Program-made: the position numbers and the translations under genes
In this document: positions 17,025 through 28,017 of the stretch, one piece after another
How positions within the stretch are numbered: the stretch's first letter is position 1
How the letters are laid out: each line of letters opens with the position of its first letter
Virus record (IMG/VR): IMGVR_UViG_3300032561_000021
Location: 1 to 62,191 of that record
Source: a virus
DNA length: 62,191 bases
Reading direction: 5' to 3' (one strand)
Notes under the pieces: model-generated
The model's database searches: none
Told to the model about the DNA's origin: nothing
The model's input: the letters and a program-made list of their open reading frames with translations, nothing else

Positions 17025-20000
17025 TGGCAATAAGATCAACACTTAATTTTTTACCAGATACCTTTAAATCGGTAACCAACCAACGCTTCCTTGGCGCAAC
17101 TATAGATCAGTTATTAACTGATGCAGTTAACATTCCGGTTAGTGGATATATTGGTCGAACATTTGCTCCAACATATAAACTAGGCGACAATTATGTTCCT
17201 GAGTTTAGTACTCAGCGTGCCAACTATCAACTTGAGCCAAGTGTTGTGGTTAAAGATAAAAACAACAATGTGGTATTAAACAGTGGATATATTGACCTAC
17301 TACAAAGTATTGCAAACAATGGCGGACTAGTAGATAATCATCAACGTTTATTTACATCTGACTATTATAATTTTGATGGACATTTTGATTACGATAAGTT
17401 TGTAAACTATAACAATTACTACTGGATACCAAATGGCCCGGACTCAGTTGAAGTAACATCCGGCGCAACTCCACTACTGGCAGACTACACAGTTACAAGA
17501 AATACAGCAGTGGGTGGTTTTACATTTAGTACCTATGGCGGACATCCTAATACGCAATTGACATTGGCTCGTGGGGGTACATATAAATTTATAGTTGACC
17601 AACCTGGCTTTAACTTCTGGATTCAAAGTGAAGAAGGCGTTAATGGCGTAGATCCCAACGTGGCAACTATTAATACCAGAGAAGTATATGGTGTTAGTAA
17701 CAACGGCACAGACTCTGGCGTAATACAATTTAATGTTCCGCAATCAAATGCACAAGACTTTTTTGTTAGTATGCCCACTAATGCTACAGTTAGTGCCGCA
17801 GTAACATTTAATTATACTGACATACAAAACGTATTATTAAGTACCTTCCTGAAGAACTTTCCCGAAGGCCTAGATGGCATTACTAATCAATTACAAAATA
17901 AAACATTTATTTTTATTAACAATGCACAAGACGATAGTTTCTGGACAGTGGCCGGCGGCCTAATGCCAGGCGTTGTTCCTACAGCTAACCGCCCGGGCGT
18001 ATGGCAAATTAATTTGGTACCCACAGGATCAGATTATACAATACAAATTCGTCCAACCGTTGGTGTAGCTTCATTACAAAAGATCTTTATTGGATCCGGT
18101 AAAACGTATGCATCAACTCAATTCTGGTTGAATCAAAATAACATATATCAACGTGTGCCATTGATCACAGCTCCTGCTGCTTACTTGTTTTATCAAGATA
18201 GTAGTAATCCAGAATTTGTAGGACAAATCAAATTAGTAGATAACGTATCAACACCAATTGATATTAATAACGACATTCTTGGTAAAACCAATTACACAAG
18301 TCCAAACGGCGTGATATTCACCAATGGACTTAAAGTTCAGTTTGATAGCTTAGTTGTCCCTGGCACCTATGCAGGCAATCAATATTATGTTGATGGTGTT
18401 GGCACTGGTATTGCACTTGCCCCAGTTGATCAATTGATTGTACCTGAATCGTTTGCATCAGAAATCGCAACAACCACAGATTATATAACTATTAATCGCT
18501 CTAGCCAGGATCGTAATGCCTGGAGCCGTAGTAACCGTTGGTTCCATAAAGATGTATTGAATGCCACAGCCGCATACAATAACACTTCAGTCAACTACGG
18601 GCCTAATATGTCCGGCCGTCGTGCTATCATTGAATTTGAACCCAACCTACAGTTATTCAACTTTGGATCACAAGCTAAGAATAGTGTTGATTTAATTACA
18701 TTTGATAGTACAGATGCCTTCGTTCACATTGAGGGACAGCAGTCGTATACGCTTGATGGAATATTGTTGACTCAAGGTATGCGTGTTATTTTTGCAAATG
18801 ACTACGATACCACCGTTGCAAATGAAATTTGGCAAGTTGACATTGAATATATTAATAGTCAATATTTCTTAAGATTAATTGAAACATCGGATGATCCAGT
18901 TATTGCTGGACAATCTGTTTTAATTTCTCAGGGTGCCAACGTTGGTAAAACATTCTGGTTTGATGGAACCAGCTGGCATAGCAGTCAAGAAAAAACAGCG
19001 TTTAACCAAGCACCACTGTTTGATCTAGTAGACAATAACGGATACAGTTTCAGCGACACTACAGTATATCCTAGCAGCACATTTAGTGGAACAACATTCT
19101 TTAGTTATCCAACTGTGGCAACAGGCACCAATGATTCTGTATTGGGCTTTCCTTTACAGTATCAAAACTTTAATAACATTGGCGATATTGTATTTGAAAA
19201 CTCATACGACACTGATACCTTTACTTACGAGTCTGGTGTAAACACCACATCAAAGATTGCATGTAACACAGGATACCTGGTTAAAAATAATGCCAATGGT
19301 GAAACAATCAAGTTGAATAATTGGTTGGTGGGTATTGAGCCAACTGAACAATATCAACTTATAACTAAGTTTTTTGATGGTCGCTCTTTATCTATTGTAC
19401 AAGATACTAGTGCAACATATCCAATTGGATCAATTACTCCAGCTGGTGCTTATGCAGCTATTCAACTTGATGCATTGCCTGTAGATTCTGCAACTATTCC
19501 GCATCTTAAGGTTTATGTAAATAATCAAATACTAGAACCTGGCAACGATTACAATTTAATACCTTATGGTGTTTACAATGTTATAGCATTGATGTCTACA
19601 CCGGCAGTTGGTGATAAAATTGACATTGCAGTATTCGGTGATAGCGTTAGTGCAATTGGGTTTTATCAGATTCCGCAGAACCTCGATCTTAATCCATTAA
19701 ATCAAGTATTCCCGGCAGTTGGTTCAGCGAACTCTGGGATTACACTTGGTCAAATTCGCACACACTATAATAAGTTACTTGAAAATACAACATTTAGTTC
19801 TAGTGCCACTATTCCTTCTCAAGACAGATATTTAAAAGCACAGGGCGGCACGCTACTACAACATAGTAGTCCGGCAATCTATGCAATGACTTTCATGACT
19901 GATCCAGTGGTTAATATCGTTAATGGCCTAACACTGGCAAGAAATGAATATCAGCGTTTTAAGAATAAGTTTTTACACCTGTGTCAAACGCTAAAAGGAT

Positions 20001-23000
20001 TAGATTATAACGATCCAATCTCTGGTGTTGACACAATCATGTCAAGTATTAACTCTGTTAAGAACAGTAGTTTTCCTTGGTATTATAGCGATATGGTACC
20101 ACAAGGTAGTAACTATTCTACAATTAACTATACTGTATTAAATGCTCGTCAGACAAACTACGAAATTAACAGCATCTTTGACACCACTGCGTTGAGCAAT
20201 CGCGCAGTTTTGGTATATCATAATGGCGTTCAATTAATTGGTGATGGCAATGATTATTCTTTTAATCCTGTTAGCCCAGAAGTTATAATTAATATACCGC
20301 TAACATTTGGTGACAAATTAATGATCCGCGATTACTCGGACACTGATGGAAATTATGTTCCTGAGACTCCAATCAAGTTGGGATTAGCACAAGACTACCC
20401 CCCGGCAATATTTACAGATACTACTTACCTAACCCCAGTCACGGCTATTCAAGGACACGATGGTAGTATTACTCCGGCGTTTGGAGACTTCAGAGACGAA
20501 TTCTTATTTGAACTTGAAAAACGTATCTACAACAATAACAAATCTACAGTTGAACGTGGTATTCTAAATCACTACGATGTGATCCCTGGGCGTTTCCGTA
20601 AAACCGATTATAGTTTGCCCGAGTGGACACAATTAATCACGCAGAATTTCTTGGAATGGGTTGGTAGTAACAACATTGATTATACATCAAACGAATCTTA
20701 CAATGAAAACAATCCGTGGACTTGGAACTACGACCAATGGACAGACAGCGTAGATGGTAGTTACTTACAGGGGTCTTGGAGAGCCATTTACAACTACTGG
20801 TTCGACACAGATACCCCACACACTAGTCCATGGAACATGTTGGGATTGACAAAAATACCATCATGGTGGGCAACTCGATATGGTCCTGCACCCTACACAA
20901 GTGGTAATACAACATTGTGGGCTGACTTAGAAGCTGGATATGTATGGAACGGCAGTAACGCTCTAGCATACCACGACGTAAGATTTGCTCGTCCGGGACT
21001 AACCAAGTTTATACCTGTTGATTCTGCCGGTAACCTATTAGATCCAACTGCAATTGGGATTGTTGGTAAACAAAATCCAACATCTGCTAGTAATAGTTTT
21101 CAAGTTGGGGAATATGGTCCTGTAGAAACAGCATGGCGCCGTAGTAGTGATTATCCTTTTGCTATTCAGCAGGCACTGGCATTGGCTCGTCCGGCGCAGT
21201 ATTTTCCTACAATGTTAGACTTGAGTCGCTTTTATAAAAATCCAGTTACCGGACAATTCAGTAATCTAGCTAATCAAAAGATTGCCCCAACATTATTGAC
21301 CGTAAATGGCGATACTATGACCAGTCCTGGCACAGTACTAAGAACATGTGGTTACTTAAACTGGATTGCTGACTATGTTAAGAATCTTGGCATGGATCCT
21401 GTTGCTAAAATTGAAAGTTACTTTAATAACTTTAGTGTACAACTAGCATATAAAGTTGCTGGATTTACAGATCAGAATCTGATTAGCATTACAGCCGAGC
21501 AAACAAGTCCCGGCAGTACCAATTCTAGTATTATTATTCCTACGGAAAATTATGTTGTTTATCTTGGCAAGCCGGTTCCTGTTAAAACTATTTCGTATAG
21601 CGGTGTAGTAGTAACAAAAACCAACAACGGTTATTCTGTGTCTGGATACGATACGTCACACCCATTCTTTAATATTTTACCAAGTGTTGCAAATAATAAT
21701 TCGCAAACAATTACTGTAAATAATTTAACAGCTAAGATATATCAGACAGGTAGTAAAACTCCGTTAACTATTCCATACGGGACTACATTTACTTCGCCAC
21801 AACAGGTAGCAGACTTTTTAATTAGTTATCAACGGTATTTGTCCAGTCAAGGTTTCTTGTTCACAACATTTGACATAGAGTTGCAAACCACACGAGATTG
21901 GATATTGAGTATACGTGAGTTCCTAACCTGGGCACAACAGGGTTGGGCCACTGGCACAATATTGGTATTAAATCCTGTAGTAGATGTGCTAGAAGTTAAT
22001 ACAATTGGGACTGTCATTGATGAAATTACTAATATTCCCAACGGTAGCCGTTTATTAAATACAAACTTTGCACCAATTAAGAGTACTAATTTTAATATTC
22101 TTAGAAGCGATAGCCCTACGGCACCATTGTACAATCAGTTCCAGGTTAGTACACTAGACACTACCGGTATTGCATTTGCAGAGTTGGACTTAATTCAATA
22201 CGAAACTACATTAATATTTGACAATATTGATGACTTTGGCGATATTATTTATATTCCCGAGCAAGGCACACGTCAATTCCGATTAAAACTAAACGGAGTA
22301 AAAACCGGTGGATGGGACGGCGCATTAAGTGCAGCTGGGTATATCTACAGCAATCCAAAAATTGCAAATTGGCAACCTGGCACTGATTACAAGCAAGGCG
22401 ACTTGGTAACCTATAACAATGCAACTTATACAGCACCTATAGATATTGTTGCTAGCCAGAACTTTGCATTAAGCAACTGGACACAAATCAATATTGGTGA
22501 TATTCAAACAGGTTTACTTCCTAGCTTTGGTCACAATGCACAAGTATTTGAAAATATCTATGACGTAGACAGTCCGCCACAAGATAAGAATTTCCAACTA
22601 TTCAGCGCAGGTTTAATTGGCTTCCGCGAACGCCCGTTCTTGAGCAATTTAGGAATTAGCGTCCCAACGCAGACTAAGTTCTACCAGGGATATATTAAAC
22701 AAAAAGGTACAATTGATGCTATCACAGCATTGACTAGTGCAACCTTTGACACGATTGCAGGCAACATCAACGTATACGAAGAATGGGCATTTCAAGTTGG
22801 GCAATACGGATCAGTTAATAGTAACCAATACACAGAATTTGTTTTAGACCAAAGTGTATTTTTAACAAACCCTGTGTCACTCACTGCAACTAATAATTAC
22901 AATACTGGAAACATCATTGTTAATTTAGCAGTAACTGGAAATACCACAACATCAAACGTGTATAATGCTAGTAACATATACAGTACTTCTACCTCATTGT

Positions 23001-26000
23001 ATAACAACAGAGCGAATGTTGCATACTCGTCGGACTTACCTACATCTGGTTACGTAAACTTAGCCGATGTTGATTATCAAATTTTTGATATTTCAACTAT
23101 TACTGCATTACCTGGTATTGTTGATGGTAATAAAATTTGGGTAGCCAAAGATTTTGGCGGCGGTTGGAACGTATATAGAACTAACGCAACACCATTGACT
23201 ACAGCAAACTTGAACTATTCATTAGGATCAACTGCACAATTGGTCTTTAATACTACACATAGTTTAACCCAAAATGAATTCTTTGTAGTACAAGGATTTA
23301 GTAGTGTATATGATGGTTTATATCAAGTTAATAGTATTCCAAATAATACAAGTGTAACAATTACAATACAAAACACCGCAAACATTATTGCGTCGGGTGG
23401 TAGTATATCAAGCACTGGTAATATCTTTACATTGCAATCTATGGTAATATCAAATGACGCATCAATTGGCAATAACCCTCCGCCCAACGGTTGGTTAACT
23501 AATGATCGTCAGTGGGTAAACACAGATACAAATGCTGGCGCAACAGGCTGGGCAGTATATACTTACAATGCTGGTTCAAGTACCTGGTCCCGCACAAGAC
23601 AACAAGCACCTACAGTAGATATCAACAGCATTGGTAGAACATTCATTTACAATAAGTCAAACAATGTTATATTATCTTCTATAGATTATATTGACCATGC
23701 TAAAGGAAAACTATTAAATGCAATTGGTGCGGATATTGATTACCAATTGACTTCCGATCCTGCGTTATATAATGCAGGAACTGGAACAATATATACAGAC
23801 TATCACTGGGGTCCTGATCAAGTTGGTAAAATTTGGTGGGACGTTGATGCAGTTAGATATATTAACTACGAACAAGATCAATTGATTTATAGATTAAACC
23901 AATGGGGCACAACATTCCCGGGCAGTCAGATTGCAGTTTATGAATGGGTACAAAGTCCTGTTCCGCCTAGTGAGTATGTGGCCACTGTTGGCAACGGCGT
24001 TCCGTTGGCCGCAGATGATAGCGCATTTAGTGCCATGGCATTTGTTGACGATACAGGTGCAGTACAAGTTGGGTACTATTTCTGGGTAGCAGGTAAGACA
24101 TCAATCAATACAGCAGCCGGAAAATCAAATAGCGTATACAACATTACTGCTGCAATTATAAATCCACAAGCACAGGGCATACCGTACGCAACAGTATTGC
24201 GCGACGATACCATTGCATTATATAATGTTAATTCTGCATTAACTGGACAAAATAGTGTTCTACACATTGGCGCACGTAACGTTCAATCTGGTGTAGTACA
24301 CAGTGAGTACCAATTGGTACAAGAAGGTAATCCGCACAGTCAAATTCCTGCTGTTATAAAGAGTAAAATCGTTGACAGTATAGTTGGACAAGACGCCGCT
24401 GGTAACGCAGTACCCGATCCAGCGTTAACCCCAGCACAAGCATACGGCATTGGTATTCGTCCTCGTGAAAGTATGTTTATTAACCAGTCGCTGGCACTGA
24501 GTAATTATCTAACATTTGTAAATGGGATTCTCGCAACATATCCAGTAGTTGAACGCAAGTTAATGACTGGGTTAAACAGTGAGCAAGCCATTCCAAATCC
24601 AAGTTCTGGCAGTTATAGCCGAGTAGTTGATACCTATGCCGAATTAGCGTATGTAGATGCAGGCCTGCTAACAATTGGTTATAAAATTTTAGTCAACAGC
24701 GATATTAATAATTTGGGCAAGTGGGCAATTTACGAATTAGCTACAAAGACTACAACCAATTCTGTAACAGTAGGAACATGGTCATTGGTTACAGTACAGA
24801 GTTTTAAGACTAATTTATATTGGACATTCCAAGATTGGTACCAGACTGGATATGATTATACAGTAACACCTGACATCGCGGTGGCCAATTTACTCGAATA
24901 CGGTAAACTAACACCAACAGCAAATACTTACGTTAAAGTACTGAATGCCAGTAACAATCAATTTGTTGTTTACTATGTTGATAGTAATTTAACATCATCT
25001 CTGGTAGGAATTCAGAATGGCACTATTCAAATTGAAACTGCAACAATTCCTCCGGCACTTGAGCTAAGAGAAATACTAACAGCAATAGAACATGACATTT
25101 TTGTTGATGATTTAGCACTAGACTATAACCAATTGTTTTTTACTATGGTTAAGTATGCATTGTCAGAACAAAAGAATCTTGATTGGGTATTTAAAACTAG
25201 TTTCTTAAGTGCAACTCAATACCTACGCCAGTTAGAACAGGTACCTGCGTATGTAGCAGATAACCAACAATACTACTTAGATTATATCAACGAAGTTAAA
25301 CCATACAGAACAACAATCCGTGAATTTGTTGTGGATTATCAAGGCAATGATCAATTCTCCGGAGACACAACCGACTTTGACTTGCCACCATACTGGGATG
25401 CAAACTTAAATGTATATCGTAGTCCAAATGGAGAACAAGCCGGTGATGCAAACTTATTAAGTACAACTAATAGCGTATATAGTCAGTGGTATCAAAACTA
25501 CACATACGATGTCGTTAATGTGATTGTAGAAACACCGGGCGAAGGCTTCTTATTTGCGCCTCAGATAATAATTACCGGTGGCGGCGCAACGGTTAATGCC
25601 ACTGCTTACGCTACACTCAATGGCACAGGCGGCATTGGTAGCATTGTAATTACAGATTCTGGTAAAGGGTACACAACCACTCCGACTATTTTAATCAATG
25701 GCACAGGCACCGGTGCAACTGCATATCCGGTATTGCGTAATGTGTTTGATAATAATAATTCTGGACATAATGTGATCAGAAGTATTGCAACCACGGTGAA
25801 GTTTGACCGTGTTAACTATACTGCGGCCAATACCTTTGTATTCTGGAGTAATATTACAACAGCAAACATAGGACAAACATTAACTGCCAATACTATTATT
25901 GTTAACAATGATATACTATATGTTCTAGCTAATGCTTACACGATTGATGCAAACGTTGATTTCCCGGTTGCTAATGTATCCACAATTAATGCTGGTGCAT

Positions 26001-27325
26001 TTAACAATGCAAACGATCGTATTGTTGCCTACAACGGGTATATCAATTTGGCAACAACACAGTCTGGATTAGAGTATCCGGGTGTGATTGTCGACGGCAA
26101 CACATTTACTAGTAACATATACGATTCTGTTATCCAAAGTTTCTATGGAAATACATTAGGAGTCAATCCTTATGATATTAACATTGATGGCGGATCATAT
26201 GTAAACACTTTTAACAGCCATGCACCTGAAGAATTAGTTCCGGGCCGTATGTTTGATAGTTTAAATTTAACTGTATATGATACATCTGGCTTAGATTATA
26301 GACTATTCAACAATATGACAGGTAACGTACAATCATATAGAATTGCAAAAGCCAATGTAACAACATTGTCCAGCAACCTACACTTAACAGACAGTACAAT
26401 CTCTGTGGTTAATGCTAGTATATTACCGTTGCCAAGTATTGCTCAAAATACTCCAGGTGTAGTGTTTATCAACGGTGAGAAGATTACATACTGGAGAAAC
26501 TACGCACTTGAAACACAAACTCCATGGACTGCAAATGCTGTCATTGCTACTAATACGTTAATTAGCTACAGTGGAAATACCTATATTACAATTGGTAATG
26601 TATACGGTTTGTTGTTTGCTAACATTGCAGCAAATGTGCAACAAGTAAGTATAAACACACTGGCACAAATTCGACGCGGGGTTGATGCAACATATTCGCC
26701 TGCTATCCAATTAGCAACGAGTCGTGTTGTTGATTCAAGTGTACAACAATTAATTCCAAACTCAACGATTATTTCATCTTCTACAACAGGAAATGTCGTT
26801 TATTCAACATCTGCATCTACCGCAGTGAGTTACGGATTAACTTTAAACTTGCCACTGAGTGCCAACTGTGGTGATATTATTACACAAAGAGATATGACTT
26901 CAAATGTAGTGACTGCTACTATGCGTGTACTGGAAACTGTTACAACTGCTAATGTAATTCCGGTTATTATTCTAAGTGGCGCAGTCAATGGACCTGTATT
27001 CTACGACGACGGAATTGGATTTGACGAAGAATTATTTGATAACACGTCTGCATCGGCATTCGTTAACGGGGTACAAACAACCAGCTACATTAAAGGTGTG
27101 TATATGTTAGGCAATCCTGCAAACATAGCAACCCCAGGATTAATAACTACCAGCGGTGCAATAACAGTTCTAGTAAATACAGCAATATCTGTTGGTAACT
27201 GTTGGTACACACCAGGAACCGGCGTTCCTGCAAACGGATTTGGATTAGATGCAAGCACAACCGCACAAGCTACCTTCTTACTAGCTAGTTTAGGATTTGT
27301 TGCAACCCCAGGAACTACACCATGA
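17024..27325 (+). CDS. Giant baseplate/tail structural protein (3433 aa) in the gp7 position
   Basis: The largest gene here, 10.3 kb. The N-terminus has FLPDTFKSVTNQRFLGATID, then GYIGRTFAPTYK and NYQLEPSVVVKD, a start seen in very large virion proteins following gp6 in T4-like aquatic phages. T4 gp7 (1032 residues) holds this place, but I see no clear gp7 homology. Residues about 1781-1815 read NWQPGTDYKQGDLVTYNN, resembling a ChtBD3/CBM5-type carbohydrate-binding module. Residues about 2832-2905 hold two GxGYxxxPxIxI units, a repeat found in phage beta-structured proteins. The rest is Asn/Thr/Ser-rich and beta-like with no transmembrane segment. It may brace the baseplate and carry side fibres. 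The frame is unbroken. Confidence 0.75.
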   Translation: MAIRSTLNFLPDTFKSVTNQRFLGATIDQLLTDAVNIPVSGYIGRTFAPTYKLGDNYVPEFSTQRANYQLEPSVVVKDKNNNVVLNSGYIDLLQSIANNGGLVDNHQRLFTSDYYNFDGHFDYDKFVNYNNYYWIPNGPDSVEVTSGATPLLADYTVTRNTAVGGFTFSTYGGHPNTQLTLARGGTYKFIVDQPGFNFWIQSEEGVNGVDPNVATINTREVYGVSNNGTDSGVIQFNVPQSNAQDFFVSMPTNATVSAAVTFNYTDIQNVLLSTFLKNFPEGLDGITNQLQNKTFIFINNAQDDSFWTVAGGLMPGVVPTANRPGVWQINLVPTGSDYTIQIRPTVGVASLQKIFIGSGKTYASTQFWLNQNNIYQRVPLITAPAAYLFYQDSSNPEFVGQIKLVDNVSTPIDINNDILGKTNYTSPNGVIFTNGLKVQFDSLVVPGTYAGNQYYVDGVGTGIALAPVDQLIVPESFASEIATTTDYITINRSSQDRNAWSRSNRWFHKDVLNATAAYNNTSVNYGPNMSGRRAIIEFEPNLQLFNFGSQAKNSVDLITFDSTDAFVHIEGQQSYTLDGILLTQGMRVIFANDYDTTVANEIWQVDIEYINSQYFLRLIETSDDPVIAGQSVLISQGANVGKTFWFDGTSWHSSQEKTAFNQAPLFDLVDNNGYSFSDTTVYPSSTFSGTTFFSYPTVATGTNDSVLGFPLQYQNFNNIGDIVFENSYDTDTFTYESGVNTTSKIACNTGYLVKNNANGETIKLNNWLVGIEPTEQYQLITKFFDGRSLSIVQDTSATYPIGSITPAGAYAAIQLDALPVDSATIPHLKVYVNNQILEPGNDYNLIPYGVYNVIALMSTPAVGDKIDIAVFGDSVSAIGFYQIPQNLDLNPLNQVFPAVGSANSGITLGQIRTHYNKLLENTTFSSSATIPSQDRYLKAQGGTLLQHSSPAIYAMTFMTDPVVNIVNGLTLARNEYQRFKNKFLHLCQTLKGLDYNDPISGVDTIMSSINSVKNSSFPWYYSDMVPQGSNYSTINYTVLNARQTNYEINSIFDTTALSNRAVLVYHNGVQLIGDGNDYSFNPVSPEVIINIPLTFGDKLMIRDYSDTDGNYVPETPIKLGLAQDYPPAIFTDTTYLTPVTAIQGHDGSITPAFGDFRDEFLFELEKRIYNNNKSTVERGILNHYDVIPGRFRKTDYSLPEWTQLITQNFLEWVGSNNIDYTSNESYNENNPWTWNYDQWTDSVDGSYLQGSWRAIYNYWFDTDTPHTSPWNMLGLTKIPSWWATRYGPAPYTSGNTTLWADLEAGYVWNGSNALAYHDVRFARPGLTKFIPVDSAGNLLDPTAIGIVGKQNPTSASNSFQVGEYGPVETAWRRSSDYPFAIQQALALARPAQYFPTMLDLSRFYKNPVTGQFSNLANQKIAPTLLTVNGDTMTSPGTVLRTCGYLNWIADYVKNLGMDPVAKIESYFNNFSVQLAYKVAGFTDQNLISITAEQTSPGSTNSSIIIPTENYVVYLGKPVPVKTISYSGVVVTKTNNGYSVSGYDTSHPFFNILPSVANNNSQTITVNNLTAKIYQTGSKTPLTIPYGTTFTSPQQVADFLISYQRYLSSQGFLFTTFDIELQTTRDWILSIREFLTWAQQGWATGTILVLNPVVDVLEVNTIGTVIDEITNIPNGSRLLNTNFAPIKSTNFNILRSDSPTAPLYNQFQVSTLDTTGIAFAELDLIQYETTLIFDNIDDFGDIIYIPEQGTRQFRLKLNGVKTGGWDGALSAAGYIYSNPKIANWQPGTDYKQGDLVTYNNATYTAPIDIVASQNFALSNWTQINIGDIQTGLLPSFGHNAQVFENIYDVDSPPQDKNFQLFSAGLIGFRERPFLSNLGISVPTQTKFYQGYIKQKGTIDAITALTSATFDTIAGNINVYEEWAFQVGQYGSVNSNQYTEFVLDQSVFLTNPVSLTATNNYNTGNIIVNLAVTGNTTTSNVYNASNIYSTSTSLYNNRANVAYSSDLPTSGYVNLADVDYQIFDISTITALPGIVDGNKIWVAKDFGGGWNVYRTNATPLTTANLNYSLGSTAQLVFNTTHSLTQNEFFVVQGFSSVYDGLYQVNSIPNNTSVTITIQNTANIIASGGSISSTGNIFTLQSMVISNDASIGNNPPPNGWLTNDRQWVNTDTNAGATGWAVYTYNAGSSTWSRTRQQAPTVDINSIGRTFIYNKSNNVILSSIDYIDHAKGKLLNAIGADIDYQLTSDPALYNAGTGTIYTDYHWGPDQVGKIWWDVDAVRYINYEQDQLIYRLNQWGTTFPGSQIAVYEWVQSPVPPSEYVATVGNGVPLAADDSAFSAMAFVDDTGAVQVGYYFWVAGKTSINTAAGKSNSVYNITAAIINPQAQGIPYATVLRDDTIALYNVNSALTGQNSVLHIGARNVQSGVVHSEYQLVQEGNPHSQIPAVIKSKIVDSIVGQDAAGNAVPDPALTPAQAYGIGIRPRESMFINQSLALSNYLTFVNGILATYPVVERKLMTGLNSEQAIPNPSSGSYSRVVDTYAELAYVDAGLLTIGYKILVNSDINNLGKWAIYELATKTTTNSVTVGTWSLVTVQSFKTNLYWTFQDWYQTGYDYTVTPDIAVANLLEYGKLTPTANTYVKVLNASNNQFVVYYVDSNLTSSLVGIQNGTIQIETATIPPALELREILTAIEHDIFVDDLALDYNQLFFTMVKYALSEQKNLDWVFKTSFLSATQYLRQLEQVPAYVADNQQYYLDYINEVKPYRTTIREFVVDYQGNDQFSGDTTDFDLPPYWDANLNVYRSPNGEQAGDANLLSTTNSVYSQWYQNYTYDVVNVIVETPGEGFLFAPQIIITGGGATVNATAYATLNGTGGIGSIVITDSGKGYTTTPTILINGTGTGATAYPVLRNVFDNNNSGHNVIRSIATTVKFDRVNYTAANTFVFWSNITTANIGQTLTANTIIVNNDILYVLANAYTIDANVDFPVANVSTINAGAFNNANDRIVAYNGYINLATTQSGLEYPGVIVDGNTFTSNIYDSVIQSFYGNTLGVNPYDINIDGGSYVNTFNSHAPEELVPGRMFDSLNLTVYDTSGLDYRLFNNMTGNVQSYRIAKANVTTLSSNLHLTDSTISVVNASILPLPSIAQNTPGVVFINGEKITYWRNYALETQTPWTANAVIATNTLISYSGNTYITIGNVYGLLFANIAANVQQVSINTLAQIRRGVDATYSPAIQLATSRVVDSSVQQLIPNSTIISSSTTGNVVYSTSASTAVSYGLTLNLPLSANCGDIITQRDMTSNVVTATMRVLETVTTANVIPVIILSGAVNGPVFYDDGIGFDEELFDNTSASAFVNGVQTTSYIKGVYMLGNPANIATPGLITTSGAITVLVNTAISVGNCWYTPGTGVPANGFGLDASTTAQATFLLASLGFVATPGTTP

Positions 27326-27332
27326 TAAATAC
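27323..27332 (+). promoter_or_regulatory. T4-type late promoter motif TGATAAATAC
   Basis: The motif overlaps the end of the giant gene and lies 34 bp before the GTG chosen as start of the following gene. This spacing would give a leader of about 25-30 nt containing the ribosome site AGAGGA. Confidence 0.6.
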
Positions 27333-27366
27333 TGATAACAACCAAACAAAATTAGAGGAAAACGCA

Positions 27367-28011
27367 GTGGAAAATAAACAAAAACGCCCAGATGAACAGT
27401 CTGGAATCTATGTACGTGGTCATATTAAGATTTTTGACCCAGTATCAAAGGAAGTCTTCATTGACAAACCTAATGCTATCCACTACGAAAACTTTAGTGT
27501 TGCTTTGGCTAGTGCCATTGCAGATAAAGGACAAAACTTTATCTATGAAATGGACTTTGGCAATGGCGGTACAAGTGTTGACCCTACTGGGATTATTACT
27601 TACTTGCCTACTAATACTGTGGGTCAAAATGCCAACTTATATAATCCTACTTATAGTAAGATTGTTGATGATACAGCTATTGCTAACCCAGATCCAGTTA
27701 ATAATAAAATGACTGTTACGCATATTCCTGGCACAGTTTATACAGACATCTTGGTTAGTTGTTTATTAGATTACGGCGAACCAAACGGCCAAGCAAACTT
27801 TGACAACAGTCAAAATTTAAACGGTGAATTTGTGTTTGACGAATTGGGTCTACGTGGTCGTAGTGTAGATGGCACAAGCGGTTTAACTTCAACTGGGTTA
27901 CTATTAACTCATGTTGTATTCATGCCAGTACAAAAATCCCTAAACAGATTAATTCAAATTGACTATACCGTGCGAGTTCAAACATTAACTAATTTAAGCT
28001 CACAAGGATAA
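27367..28011 (+). CDS. Virion structural protein (baseplate/fibre attachment candidate)
   Basis: A 214-residue protein. I place the start at GTG 27367, not ATG 27322, because AGAGGA (27354-27359) lies at ideal distance from the GTG while the ATG overlaps a late promoter core. The sequence has SGIYVRGHIKIFDP, then HYENFSVALASAIAD and YEMDFGNGGTSVDPTGIITY, a pattern seen in structural proteins of large phages. No enzyme motif is visible. It lies between the giant baseplate protein and the first fibre, so it may link the fibre to the baseplate. The exact T4 counterpart, if any, is unknown. Confidence 0.65.
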   Translation: MENKQKRPDEQSGIYVRGHIKIFDPVSKEVFIDKPNAIHYENFSVALASAIADKGQNFIYEMDFGNGGTSVDPTGIITYLPTNTVGQNANLYNPTYSKIVDDTAIANPDPVNNKMTVTHIPGTVYTDILVSCLLDYGEPNGQANFDNSQNLNGEFVFDELGLRGRSVDGTSGLTSTGLLLTHVVFMPVQKSLNRLIQIDYTVRVQTLTNLSSQG

Positions 28012-28017
28012 TAGACA

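Noticed and set aside
27322-27366. ATG 27322 as start of the structural gene
   Set aside because: The ATG overlaps a late promoter core, while GTG 27367 has an optimally spaced AGAGGA.
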